A DNA stretch of 64,000 nucleotides from Methylobrevis pamukkalensis. Its GTDB lineage: Bacteria > Pseudomonadota > Alphaproteobacteria > Rhizobiales > Pleomorphomonadaceae. How positions within the stretch are numbered: the first letter of the stretch is position 1; each line of letters begins with the position of its first letter. The notes beneath the pieces are model-generated. The model made no database searches. It saw only the letters and a list, made by a program, of their open reading frames with translations, and had not been told where the DNA came from. The translations under genes and the position numbers were made by a program. Below are positions 26,277-35,578 of the stretch, one piece after another. Location of the stretch: the NCBI RefSeq assembly GCF_001720135.1, contig NZ_MCRJ01000002.1, positions 1-64,000 of the forward strand, given 5' to 3'.

Positions 26277-26915
26277 ATGTCGTCATCAGGCCCATTCCAT
26301 GACGTGCTGTTTCCGATGCGGATTGCCTTCGGCGCCAGCGGTGGTCCGGAGCGACGGACCGAGGTGGTGACGCTCGGTTCGGGGGCGGAGGTGCGCAACA
26401 GCCGCTGGGCCCATGGCCGCCGCCGCTACGACGCCGGCCAGGGCATCCGGTCGCTCGACGATGTTCACGCGGTGATCTCGTTCTTCGAGGAACGGCGCGG
26501 GCGGCTGCACGGCTTCCGCTTTCGGGATCGCAGCGACTGGAAGTCGTGCCCGCCCGGGCAGACGGCTTCGCCTCTCGATCAGGTCATCGGGACGGGCGAC
26601 GGCGCAACGCGGCACTTTCAACTCCTCAAGACCTACGGCACGCTCCGGCCCTACGCGCGGCCGATCACATGCCCCGTGGAAGGCAGCGTCCGGATCGCCG
26701 TCGGCGGAGTCGAGGCCGAGGGGGAAGCTGTCGAGATTTCCCCCGGTGGCATCGTCGCGCTGGCGTTAGCACCGGACCCTAACGCGGAAGTGACAGCCGG
26801 GTTCCATTTCGATGTGCCGGTTCGCTTCGACAGCGACAGCCTTGTCGTGAACCTGGCCGCCTTCGACGCCGGCGACATCCCCTCGATCCCGCTCGTCGAG
26901 ATCCATCTCAGCTGA
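26277..26915 (+). CDS. GTA distal tail protein (g12), DUF2460 family
   Basis: 212 residues from ATG 26277. DUF2460 (TIGR02217) features: FHDVLFPMRIAFGASGGPER, EVRNSRWAHGRRRYDAGQGI, SLDDVHAVISFFEERRGRLH, GFRFRDRSDWKS and a C-terminal SLVVNLAAFDAGDIPSIPLV. It forms the ring between tube and baseplate hub. The gap upstream contains the oppositely oriented 25942 gene. Confidence 0.93.
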   Translation: MSSSGPFHDVLFPMRIAFGASGGPERRTEVVTLGSGAEVRNSRWAHGRRRYDAGQGIRSLDDVHAVISFFEERRGRLHGFRFRDRSDWKSCPPGQTASPLDQVIGTGDGATRHFQLLKTYGTLRPYARPITCPVEGSVRIAVGGVEAEGEAVEISPGGIVALALAPDPNAEVTAGFHFDVPVRFDSDSLVVNLAAFDAGDIPSIPLVEIHLS

Positions 26916-26928
26916 AGGACGAACAGGC

Positions 26929-27819
26929 ATGCGCGCGATTCCGCCCGCTCTGGCCAGTCATCTGGCTCAGGGCGCGACGACCCTTGCGACGCTGTGGCGG
27001 CTGACGCGCCGTGACGGCACGCGGCTCGGCTTTACCGATCACGATCGCGACATCGTGATCGGCGAGGAGACCTTTGCGGCGGCGACCGGCTTCGATCGGT
27101 CGGCTGCGTCGGCGAGCAGCGACTTCGCGCCGGGCGACGAGGATGTGGCCGGGGTGATCGATGCGGCCGCCCTCAGCGAGGAGGATCTGCTGGCCGGGCG
27201 CTGGGATGGGGCGCGTGTCGACGTGCTGCTCGCCGACTGGACGGCGCCGGAAAACCACTTGCCTCTGCGCACGGCGACGATCGGCGAGGTGACGCGCCGC
27301 GACGGCGCCTTCCGCGCCGAACTGCGCGGCCCGGCCCATGCCCTCGACCGGATCGGCGGGCGGCTGTTCGGACGCGGCTGCGATGCCCGCTTCGGCGACG
27401 CGCGCTGCGGGATCGACGCGGCGTCCGACCTCTACACCGGCGACGGCGTGGTCACGGCAACGGCGGGGCGGGCGGTGCTTTCCGTGTCCGCCCTCGACAC
27501 CTATCCGGACGGATGGTTCACGAGCGGCGAGCTGCGCTTTCTCGGCGGGCCGCTCACCGGCCTTGTTGCCGGGATCGACCGCCACGAGACGACGGACGGA
27601 GATGCCCGGGTCACGCTCTGGCGCGGCCTGCCGCTGGCCGTGGCCGACGGCACGGCGGTGTCGCTGGTTGCCGGTTGCGACAAGCGCTTTGCGACCTGCG
27701 CCGGCAGGTTCGCCAACGCGATCAACTTCCGCGGCTTCCCGCACATGCCTGGCAACGACTTTGCCTTTGCCTATGCCCGTTCGGGCGGCGACAACGACGG
27801 AGGCGTGCTGTTCGAATGA
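26929..27819 (+). CDS. GTA tail hub protein (g13), DUF2163 family
   Basis: 296 residues. Features: LAQGATTLATLWRLTRRDGT, RLGFTDHDRDIVIGEETF, then a four-Cys region (GRGCDARFGDARCG and VAGCDKRFATCAGRF) that probably binds an Fe-S cluster or zinc, and the family tail NAINFRGFPHMPGNDF. The RcGTA equivalent carries a bound iron-sulfur cluster. The stop overlaps g14's ATG. Confidence 0.93.
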   Translation: MRAIPPALASHLAQGATTLATLWRLTRRDGTRLGFTDHDRDIVIGEETFAAATGFDRSAASASSDFAPGDEDVAGVIDAAALSEEDLLAGRWDGARVDVLLADWTAPENHLPLRTATIGEVTRRDGAFRAELRGPAHALDRIGGRLFGRGCDARFGDARCGIDAASDLYTGDGVVTATAGRAVLSVSALDTYPDGWFTSGELRFLGGPLTGLVAGIDRHETTDGDARVTLWRGLPLAVADGTAVSLVAGCDKRFATCAGRFANAINFRGFPHMPGNDFAFAYARSGGDNDGGVLFE

Positions 27820-28241
27820 CCCTGCGTGACGCCATCGTCGCCGAGACCCTGAGCTGGCTCGGCACGCCCTACCGGCATCAGGCTTCGCTCAAGGGCGCCG
27901 GCTGCGACTGCCTCGGCCTCGTGCGCGGGGTCTGGCGCGCGGCGATCGGTCCCGAGCCGGAGACGCCGCCGGCCTACACGCCCGACTGGGCGGAGGCGGG
28001 GGCCGACAGCCTGCAGGCGGCGGCGCTGCGCCATCTGTCGCCGGTGGACCTGAACGACATCACCCCGGGCGACCTGCTGCTGTTCCGCTGGCGTGCGCAT
28101 CTGCCGGCCAAGCATGCGGCGATCCTCGTCGCCCCCGGACGCTTCGTGCATGCCCAGCATGGCGCGGCGGTGGCGTCGGCCTGGCTGTCGCCCTGGTGGC
28201 GGCGGCGGCTGGTGGCGGCCTTTGCCTTTCCCGGTGCCTGA
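27816..28241 (+). CDS. GTA NlpC/P60 peptidoglycan peptidase (g14)
   Basis: 141 residues. The catalytic Cys lies in GAGCDCLGLVRGVWR and the His in HLPAKHAAILVAPGRFVHAQ, with LGTPYRH at the N-terminus. Family function: NlpC/P60 peptidases cut peptide cross-links so the tail can cross the recipient's wall. No signal peptide, as expected for a particle component. Overlaps g13 by 4 bp. Confidence 0.94.
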   Translation: MTLRDAIVAETLSWLGTPYRHQASLKGAGCDCLGLVRGVWRAAIGPEPETPPAYTPDWAEAGADSLQAAALRHLSPVDLNDITPGDLLLFRWRAHLPAKHAAILVAPGRFVHAQHGAAVASAWLSPWWRRRLVAAFAFPGA

Positions 28242-28282
28242 CCGGGCGGCGCCGATCTTCTTCCATCCCGGAGACATGTCCG

Positions 28283-31200
28283 ATGGCGACCCTCGTGCTG
28301 GCCGCGGCCGGCGCCTTTCTCGGCCAGAGCTTCGGCTTCTTCGGCCTTGTCGCCGGCCGGGCGCTCGGCGCGCTGGCAGGTGCCGCCCTTGATCGCAGCC
28401 TGTTCGGCTCGTCCTCGACCGTGGAGCGCGGGCGCCTCTCCGACCTCTCCGTGCAGGCCTCCAGCGAGGGGGTGCCGGTGCCGCGCGCTATGGCCGCGCG
28501 CGGATCGCCGGCCAGATCATCTGGGCGACGCGGCTCACCGAGACGGTGACCACGGAGTCGGCCGGCGGCAAGGGCGGCGGCGGCACGCGGGTGCGGACCT
28601 ACGATTACAGCGCCAGCTTTGCGGTCGGCCTCTGCGACGGGCCGATCGCGAGGATCGGGCGGGTCTGGGCCAACGGCGCGCTGCTCGATCTGACGCGCGT
28701 GACCATGCGGGTGCACGCCGGCAGCGAGGACCAGATGCCGGACAGCCTGATCGAGGCGATGCAGGGGCCCGAGCGGGCGCCGGCCTATCGCGGTCTGGCC
28801 TATGTAGTGTTTGAGAACCTGCCGCTGGCGGAGTTCGGCAACGCCCTGCCGCAGCTGACCTTCGAGGTGATGCGCCCGGTCGGGCGGCTGGAGCGGATGA
28901 TCCGCGCGGTGACGCTGATTCCCGGCGCCACCGAATTCGGCTACGCCACGTCGCCGGTGACGCGGGCGCCGGACGACGGCGTGACCGAGCGCGAGAATGT
29001 CCACACCTCCGTGGCCCCCAGCGATGTCGTTGCCGCGCTCGACGAGTTGCAGGCGCTCTGTCCGGCGCTCGAAAGCGTGGCGATCGTCGTCGCCTGGTTC
29101 GGCGACGACCTGCGCTGCGGCGCCTGCCAGATCCGGCCGAAGGTGGAGAGCGATGACAAGGTGACGCGCGGCGCCACCTGGCGGGTGAGCGGGCTGACCC
29201 GGACCACCGCGGCGACGACCTCGACCGTCGACGGGCGTGCGGCCTTCGGCGGCACGCCATCGGACGCCAGCGTCATTGCGCTGATCCAGGAGATCCGCGA
29301 TCGCGGGCTGAAGGTGACCTTCTATCCCTTCGTGATGATGGACATTCCCGCCGGCAACGGACTGCCGGACCCTTATGGCGCGGCGGATGGCCAGCCGGCT
29401 ATCCCTGGCGCGGGCGCATCACCTGCGATCCGGCACCTGGCCGGCCCGGCTCGCCCGACCGTACGTCCGCGGTCACATCGCAGGTGGCGGCCTTCACCGG
29501 CGCCGCTGTGCCGGAGGACTTCTTTGCCTTCGGCACGGCGGTGTCCTACGGCGGTTCGGAATGGTCCTACCGGCGGATGATCCTGCACTATGCAACGCTG
29601 TGCGATGCGGCCGGCGGCGTCGACTGCTTTCTGGTCGGCTCGGAGATGCGCGGGCTCACCGCGCTGTCGGACGGCTTTGCCAGCCACCCGTTCGTGGACG
29701 ATCTCGTTGCTCTCGCCGGGGACGTCAAATCGGTACTCGGGCCCGCGACCGAGGTGAGCTATGCCGCCGACTGGACCGAGTGGGCCAACCATCGCCCGGT
29801 GGATGGCTCCGGCGACGTGACCTTCCATCTCGACCCGTTCTGGGCGAGCCCCGACATCGATTTCGTCGGCATCGACGCCTATCTGCCGCTCGCCGACTGG
29901 CGCGAGGGCGACCATGCGGATGCGGCGATCGCCGACGCGCCGTCGGACCGGGCCTATCTGGCGGGCAACGTCGCGGGCGGCGAGAATTTCGACTGGTTCT
30001 ATGCCAGCGAGGCCGACCGCGCCGCGGGGTTGCGCACGCCGATCACCGATGGGGCGGCGGGCAAGCCATGGACCTTCCGCGTCAAGGATCTCGCCGGCTG
30101 GTGGGGCAATCTCCATCACGACCGGCCGGGCGGCGTCGAGAGCCCGGTGCCGACCGCCTGGGTGCCGGGACTGAAGCCCATCCGCTTCACCGAGGTGGGC
30201 TGCCCGGCGGTGGACAATGGCGCCAACGAGCCGAATGTCTTTCCCGACCTCGTCTCCTCTGAAGGCCGGTCACCGCGCTTTTCGCGCGGGCGGCGCGACG
30301 ACCTGATGCAGCGCCGCTATCTGGAGGCGATGCTCGGGCATTTCGATCCCGGACATCCGGATTTTACGGAGGAAGCCAATCCGGTCTCGCCGCTCGACGG
30401 ACGCCGGATGGCCGACTGGCGCGGCGCCCATGTCTGGACCTGGGACGCGCGGCCCTATCCGGCGTTTCCGGTTCATGCCGACGTCTGGGCGGACGGCGCC
30501 AACTGGAACACCGGCCACTGGCTGAACGGACGGCTGGGCGCCGCCCCGCTCGACGATCTCGTCGCCGCGGTGCTCGCCGACCACGGCGTTGCCGGCGCGA
30601 CGACGGACGGCCTTGGCGCCGTCATCGATGGCCTCGTCGTGCCGGGACGCAGCTCGGCCCGCGAGATCCTCGAGCCGCTGGCGACCCTGTTCCGCTTCGA
30701 CGTGATCGAGCGGGGCGGAACGCTGGTGTTCCGCGACCGCGGCGGCCGTGCGGTCGCGGGTGTCGGCGAGGGCGACCTTGTCGAGGAGGAGCGCCAGCCG
30801 CTGTTCGAGGTGACGCGCACGGGCGACGGCGAGGTTCCGGCGGCGGTGACGGTCGCCTTCCTCGACGGGGGTGCCGACTATCTCCAGACCAGCGTCGCCG
30901 CCGGGCGCGCCGGCGGTGACGGGGCAAGAGCCCTCGACCTGTCGCTGCCGGTGGTGGCAGCACCCGCCGCGATGGCCGGGTATGCCGAGGCCCTCCTGAA
31001 GGATCTTGATGCTGCGCGTGAGCGGGTGACGTTCGCCCTGCCGCCGGCCCATGTCGGGATCGAGCCCGGCGACCGGCTGTCGCTCGCAATTCCCGGCCTG
31101 CCGGACCATGTGGTCGTCGCCCGGATCGAGGAGGCCGAGGCGATCCGGATCGAGGCGCGGGCCTGCGACCCGTCGATCACGCCCCATGCGGCGGCGGCAC

Positions 31201-32171
31201 CCGTGCGCACGAGAGCATCGGCGGCGGCGGGTGTGTTCGGGCCGCCGCGGGTGGCGATCCTCGACCTGCCGGGCGGCGATCCGGGGCTTGCGCATCGGCC
31301 GCGCATTGCCGCGGCGGCGCGGCCCTGGCCCGGAACGCTCGGCGTTCACCGGGCCGCGGGCGGCGGCTTCGTTCACCAGCAGAGCCTCGACAGGCCGGCG
31401 ACGATGGGACGTCTGACGGCGCCGCTGGGACCCGGTCCGCTGTGGCGCTTCGACCGCGTGAGCAGCATCGAGGTGGCGCTTCTGTCCGGGACGCTGGCGA
31501 GCGTGACCGAGGCCGAACTGCTGGACGGTGGCAACGCCGCAGCGATCGGCACGTCGGATGGTGCCTGGGAGATCATCCAGTTCCGGGACGCCGACCTGAT
31601 TGGTCCCCGGACCTATCGCCTGTCACATCTCCTGCGCGGCCTGCTCGGCACCGGTGACGTCACGGCCGGCGGACACGGGGAGGGGGCGACCTTCGTCCTG
31701 GTCGATGCGGCCGTTGCCCCGCTCGATGTCGCCCTCTCCACGATCGGACGCGGCTTCACGCTTCGGGTGGGACCGCTCGACCGCGATGTCGGCGACGCGA
31801 GCATGGCCGAGGTGACGGCGACGGTGCGCGGGCGCGGGCTGCGGCCGCTGCCGCCGGTGCGGCTCACGGCGCGGCGGGTTGCCGGCGGCGACATCGCGAT
31901 CGGCTGGATCCGCCAGACGCGGGTCGGCGGCGATGCCTGGGAACAGGTGGAGGTGCCGCTCGGCGAGGATACGGAGGCCTATGCGGTCGACGTGATGGCC
32001 GGGGCGGACGTCGTGCGGACCCTCGCGAGTGCCAGTCCCTCCGTCGTCTACACGGCCGCCGCCCAGAGCACCGACTTCGGCGCGCCGCCGGCCTCCCTGA
32101 CGATCGTCGTCCACCAGCTTTCGGCCACTCACGGCCGCGGCCTGCCGGCGACCGCCAGCTTCTCGTTCTGA
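28283..32171 (+). CDS. GTA baseplate megatron/host specificity protein (g15) with TIM-barrel domain, two frameshifts
   Basis: About 1296 residues. The N-terminal hydrophobic Gly-zipper (GAFLGQSFGFFGLVAGRALG) precedes a hub domain (IIWATRLTETVTTES). The TIM-barrel region follows (GSEMRGLTALSDGF, VSYAADWTEW, FVGIDAYLPLADW), then fibronectin-like and beta domains (RTYRLSHLLRGLLGTGDV). Single-base losses near 28488 (CGC[G]GCTATGG) and 29397 (CCGG[C]CTATCC) split it into three frames. It contacts the recipient surface and may degrade polysaccharide through the barrel. Confidence 0.93.
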
Positions 32172-32234
32172 CCTGGCGATCTCTGACCGGACGGCTGCAA
32201 CGGGCCGTGCGCCCCCTTCGAAAGGTTCCGATCC

Positions 32235-34072
32235 ATGACGCAGACACCTCGCGCCGGGCTGCCGCTGCTGGCCGCCGCGCAGGCGCAGAAACACGTGACC
32301 CACAACGAGGCGCTGGTCGTCCTCGATGCCTTGACGGGCTTGTGCATCCTCGACCGGGATCTGACCGAGCCGCCATCCGGGGCGGCGGAGGGTGAATGCT
32401 GGCTGGTCGCGGCCGGGGCCACCGGCGACTGGGCCGATGAGGACGGGCAGATTGCCTGCCGCATCGACGGTGGCTGGCGGTTCCTCTCTCCGTTTCCCGG
32501 CCTCGTCGCCTATGTCGCCGACGAGGCACGGCTGCTGATCCGGCGCGCGGCGGACTGGGCGGATGTGACCACCATCGTTGCCTTTGGCGATCTGGAGGCC
32601 ATCGGCATCGGGACCGCCGCCGACACGGACAATCCGCTTTCGGCGCGTCTCAACAGCGCCCTTCTGGCCGCGCGGACGGTTGCCGAGGGCGGCGATGGCG
32701 ATCTGCGGCTGACGTTCAACAAGGAGACCGCCGGCGACACCGCCTCCCTGATCTTCCAGACCGGATATTCCGGCCGGGCCGAGGCCGGTCTGCTGGGGAG
32801 CGACGGGTTCGCGGTGAAGGTCTCGGCCGATGGCGCCGCGTGGACGCAGGCGCTCGCCATTGCGCCCTCCACCGGCGCGGTCACGCTCGGCGTCGCGCTG
32901 CCCGTCGGCTCGGGCGGGACCGGCGCGACCACCGCCCCCGACGCGCTGGCCGGCCTAGGCGGACTAGCGAAGGCCGGCGGCACGATGACCGGCCCGCTGG
33001 AATTTTCCAACGGCTATGTAGTGGTTCGGCTCGGCGCCCAGTTCGACCCGTCCGATGTCGGCAACGGCTTTCGGGGCGGTATCCTCCTCAGCGCGATGGA
33101 GAGCGGCGGCACGACCGGCGAGGGCCAGTTCGGCGGGTCGATCGCCTTCGCGGGCATCAACACCAACCGCCGGCGGGCGGCGATCACGACCGTGGAGGGC
33201 CCCGACGCCGATCAGGCCGGCCTGGTGTTCTTCGGCCGCAACGCGACCACCACGTCGTCCAACCTGCTGAACGAACTGTTCCGCGTGCTCTACAACGGCC
33301 ACGTCGGCCTCGGCACCACCACGCCGACCGAAAGACTCACGGTGGCCGGCAATGTGGCGCCCGCCACCGACAATGCCCGCACGCTCGGCAGCGCCGCCTT
33401 GCGCTGGTCCACCGTCCATGCGGCGAGCGGGACGATCAACACCTCGGACGCACGCCAGAAGCAGGTGCGCGGGCGCCTCTCGGAGGCGGAACTCGCGGCC
33501 TGGGCCCTGGTCCGGCCGCAGGTGTTCCGCTGGCTCGATGCGGTTGCCCTCAAGGGCGACGACGGGGCGCGGCTGCATGCGGGCTATGTCGCGCAGGAGG
33601 TGGCCGAGGCCTTCGCGGCCTGCGGTCTCGACCCCGGGCGTACGGGCTGTTCTGCGCCGACGAGGTCACCACCGAGCAGCGGCGGACGGAGACCCGCACG
33701 GTGCGGCGCCCGAAGATGCGGCGCGAGACGCGGCAGGTGGAGGCGGTCGAGATCCGCGGCGAGGTGCCGGTGCGGGTGATGCGCGAGGAGATCGCCGAGG
33801 AACCGATGGTCGAGATGCGGCCGCTGGTCGTTGAGGACGGAGCGCCCGTGACCGCGGCCGACGGCCAGCCCGTCTTTCACCCGGTGCCATTGTTCGAGAC
33901 CGTGGACGAGGAGGTGGAGGTGATCGAGCGGATCTCGGCCGGCACGCGGTTCGGCCTGCGCTACGACCAGTGCCTCGTCTTCGAGACGGCCTTCCTGCGC
34001 CGGGTCGCCGACGGACTGGAGGCGCGCCTTGGCGCCCTCGAGACGATCTGCGGCCTCGATCCGGCGAGGTGA
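32235..34072 (+). CDS. Tail fibre with DUF2793 N-terminus and S74 intramolecular chaperone, one frameshift
   Basis: About 612 residues. The N-terminal DUF2793 domain is evident (RAGLPLLAAAQAQKHVTHNE, LGLVA-like GLVAYV). The middle is beta-rich (GSGGTGATT, GGTMTGPLEF). Near residue 408 an S74 chaperone begins with the Ser-Asp motif NTSDARQKQ, as in phage endosialidase tailspikes that cut themselves after trimerising. The last 130 residues contain a charged helix (RRPKMRRETRQVEAVEIRGE). A lost G near 33640 (GGG[G]CGTACG) joins the frames. RcGTA encodes its spikes elsewhere; here the fibre is the last structural gene of the cluster. Confidence 0.88.
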
Positions 34073-34135
34073 GGTCCGGTCAGCCGACATGTCGCGCGGC
34101 ACGCGAGTTTCATGTTTTTCAATGGGAGACGTTCG

Positions 34136-34399
34136 ATGACCGAAGAAAAGTCCGTCCTCGCCTCGCGGGGTGTGTGGGGTGCCCTCATCGCCATTCTGGC
34201 GGGTGTGGCGGCTCTGTTCGGCCTTGTCGCCGACGAGGCGATGCAGGCCGATGCGGTTCGTCTGCTGGAAGCGGCGGCGGCTTTGGTCGGCGGCGCGCTT
34301 GCGCTTTGGGGGCGGCTCGCCGCGACCAAGCGGCTGCGGCAGGGCAGCCTCGGGTCGGTTCGGAGGGATCCGGACGGCACACGAGGATCAGGATCGTGA
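34136..34399 (+). CDS. Holin-like small membrane protein
   Basis: 87 residues from ATG 34136 (GGGAG just upstream; ATG 34112 also in frame). Two TM helices (GVWGALIAILAGVAALFGLV and LLEAAAALVGGALALWGRLA) and a basic tail KRLRQGSLGSVRRDP. Small two-TM proteins of this kind follow tail fibres in many rhizobial prophages and GTAs and are called holin. No endolysin gene follows, so the lysis partner must be elsewhere. Confidence 0.6.
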   Translation: MTEEKSVLASRGVWGALIAILAGVAALFGLVADEAMQADAVRLLEAAAALVGGALALWGRLAATKRLRQGSLGSVRRDPDGTRGSGS

Positions 34400-34422
34400 G
34401 GACCGACCGATTTCCTGCTCGT

Positions 34423-34438
34423 CGGGCGATTTCGCCCG
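34423..34438 (+). terminator. Hairpin at the end of the GTA cluster
   Basis: CGGGCG (34423-34428), loop ATTT, CGCCCG (34433-34438), 24 bp after the holin-like stop. No T-run, so termination strength is uncertain. Confidence 0.45.
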
Positions 34439-34557
34439 GGCACAAAGCGCTCTAAGGTTTCGCGACGCGTCCCGTGTCGCCGGACGGGGAAGCCGGCGCC
34501 TATTCATCGCCGGTTCAGGGGCATTCCGGTAGCAAGGGGCAAAGGAGCGCGGGATCG

Positions 34558-34875
34558 ATGCAGCCAGCGGGCAGGGGGATCAGGCGGATTGCGGGTGCAC
34601 TTGCGGCGGCCCTGTTCGGGGCGTTCGTGCTTGCATCCGGAACGCAGCCTGCCGAGGCCGCCTGCCTGTCGCCGCGCGAGGCCCGACAGGCCGTGGCGAG
34701 CGGCGAGGCGATGCGCCTCAGCGCGATCGCCCGGCGGGTCGGCGGCGACATTGTCAACGCGCAGCTGTGCGAGGCCCGGGGCGGGCTCGTCTATCGCCTG
34801 GCGGTGATGAGGCGGGGCGGACGGGTGGCGACGCTGGTGGTCGACGCCCGCAGCGGCGCAGTGCTCAACCGCTGA
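34558..34875 (+). CDS. feuN: FeuN-like small periplasmic protein, PepSY-like
   Basis: 105 residues from ATG 34558. Signal peptide RRIAGALAAALFGAFVLASG with a cleavage site near AEAAC. The mature part (CLSPREARQAVASGEAMRLS, RVGGDIVNAQLCEARGGLVY, VVDARSGAVLNR) has the shape of a single PepSY domain with two Cys. It lies 37 bp before the response regulator. In Sinorhizobium the equivalent FeuN, encoded just upstream of feuP/feuQ, is a small periplasmic protein that restrains the FeuQ kinase. The assignment is by size, signal and position, not by alignment. Confidence 0.6.
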   Translation: MQPAGRGIRRIAGALAAALFGAFVLASGTQPAEAACLSPREARQAVASGEAMRLSAIARRVGGDIVNAQLCEARGGLVYRLAVMRRGGRVATLVVDARSGAVLNR

Positions 34876-34912
34876 CGTGATCGGCGATCTGGTCGGAGAG
34901 GACGGAAAGGCG

Positions 34913-35578
34913 ATGCGTATCCTGATCGTCGAGGATGACCCCGACCTCCGGCGGCAGCTCGAGGGCGCCTGCAAGGAGGCGGGCTACGTGGTCGATCTGG
35001 CGAGTGACGGCGAGGAAGGACATTTTCTCGGCGACACGGAGCCTTACGACGCTGTCATTCTCGATATCGGCCTGCCGAAGATGGACGGCATCAGCGTGCT
35101 GGAAGCCTGGCGCCGCGGCGGCCGGCTGATGCCGGTGCTGCTTCTGACCGCGCGTGACCGCTGGAGCGACAAGGTGGCGGGCATCGACGCCGGTGCCGAC
35201 GACTATGTCGCCAAGCCGTTTCACATGGAGGAGGTGCTGGCGCGGCTTCGGGCGCTGGTGCGCCGGGCCGCCGGCCATGCCTCCAACGAAATCGAGGCCG
35301 GGCCTCTGCGGCTCGACGTCAGGAGCGGGCGCGTCACCGTCGACGGCGCGCTCGTGAAGCTGACCTCGCACGAGTTCCGCCTGCTGCAGTATCTGATGCA
35401 TCACCGCAACCAGATCGTCTCGCGTACCGAACTCATCGAGCATCTCTACGATCAGGACTTCGACCGCGACTCCAACACGATCGAGGTCTTCGTCGGCCGG
35501 CTGCGCAAGAAGCTGGCGGTCGACGTGATCGAGACCGTGCGCGGGCTCGGCTACCGCATCGGCGCGGGCGAGGGATGA
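34913..35578 (+). CDS. feuP: FeuP-like response regulator (OmpR/PhoB family)
   Basis: 221 residues from ATG 34913. Receiver domain: ILIVEDDPDLRRQLEG, phospho-Asp in DAVILDIGLPKMDG, Lys in VAKPFHMEE. Winged-helix domain: VKLTSHEFRLLQYLMHH, DSNTIEVFVGRLRKKL, ETVRGLGYRIG. It overlaps the kinase start by 4 bp. In rhizobia FeuP controls ndvA and thus cyclic glucan export in low osmolarity; that target is inferred here. Confidence 0.85.
   Translation: MRILIVEDDPDLRRQLEGACKEAGYVVDLASDGEEGHFLGDTEPYDAVILDIGLPKMDGISVLEAWRRGGRLMPVLLLTARDRWSDKVAGIDAGADDYVAKPFHMEEVLARLRALVRRAAGHASNEIEAGPLRLDVRSGRVTVDGALVKLTSHEFRLLQYLMHHRNQIVSRTELIEHLYDQDFDRDSNTIEVFVGRLRKKLAVDVIETVRGLGYRIGAGEG

Noticed and set aside
16966-34438. 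Integrated prophage
   Set aside because: No integrase, repressor, replication or attachment site is visible; gene order is that of an RcGTA-like cluster, with a GTA-type short tape measure and g12-g15 set.
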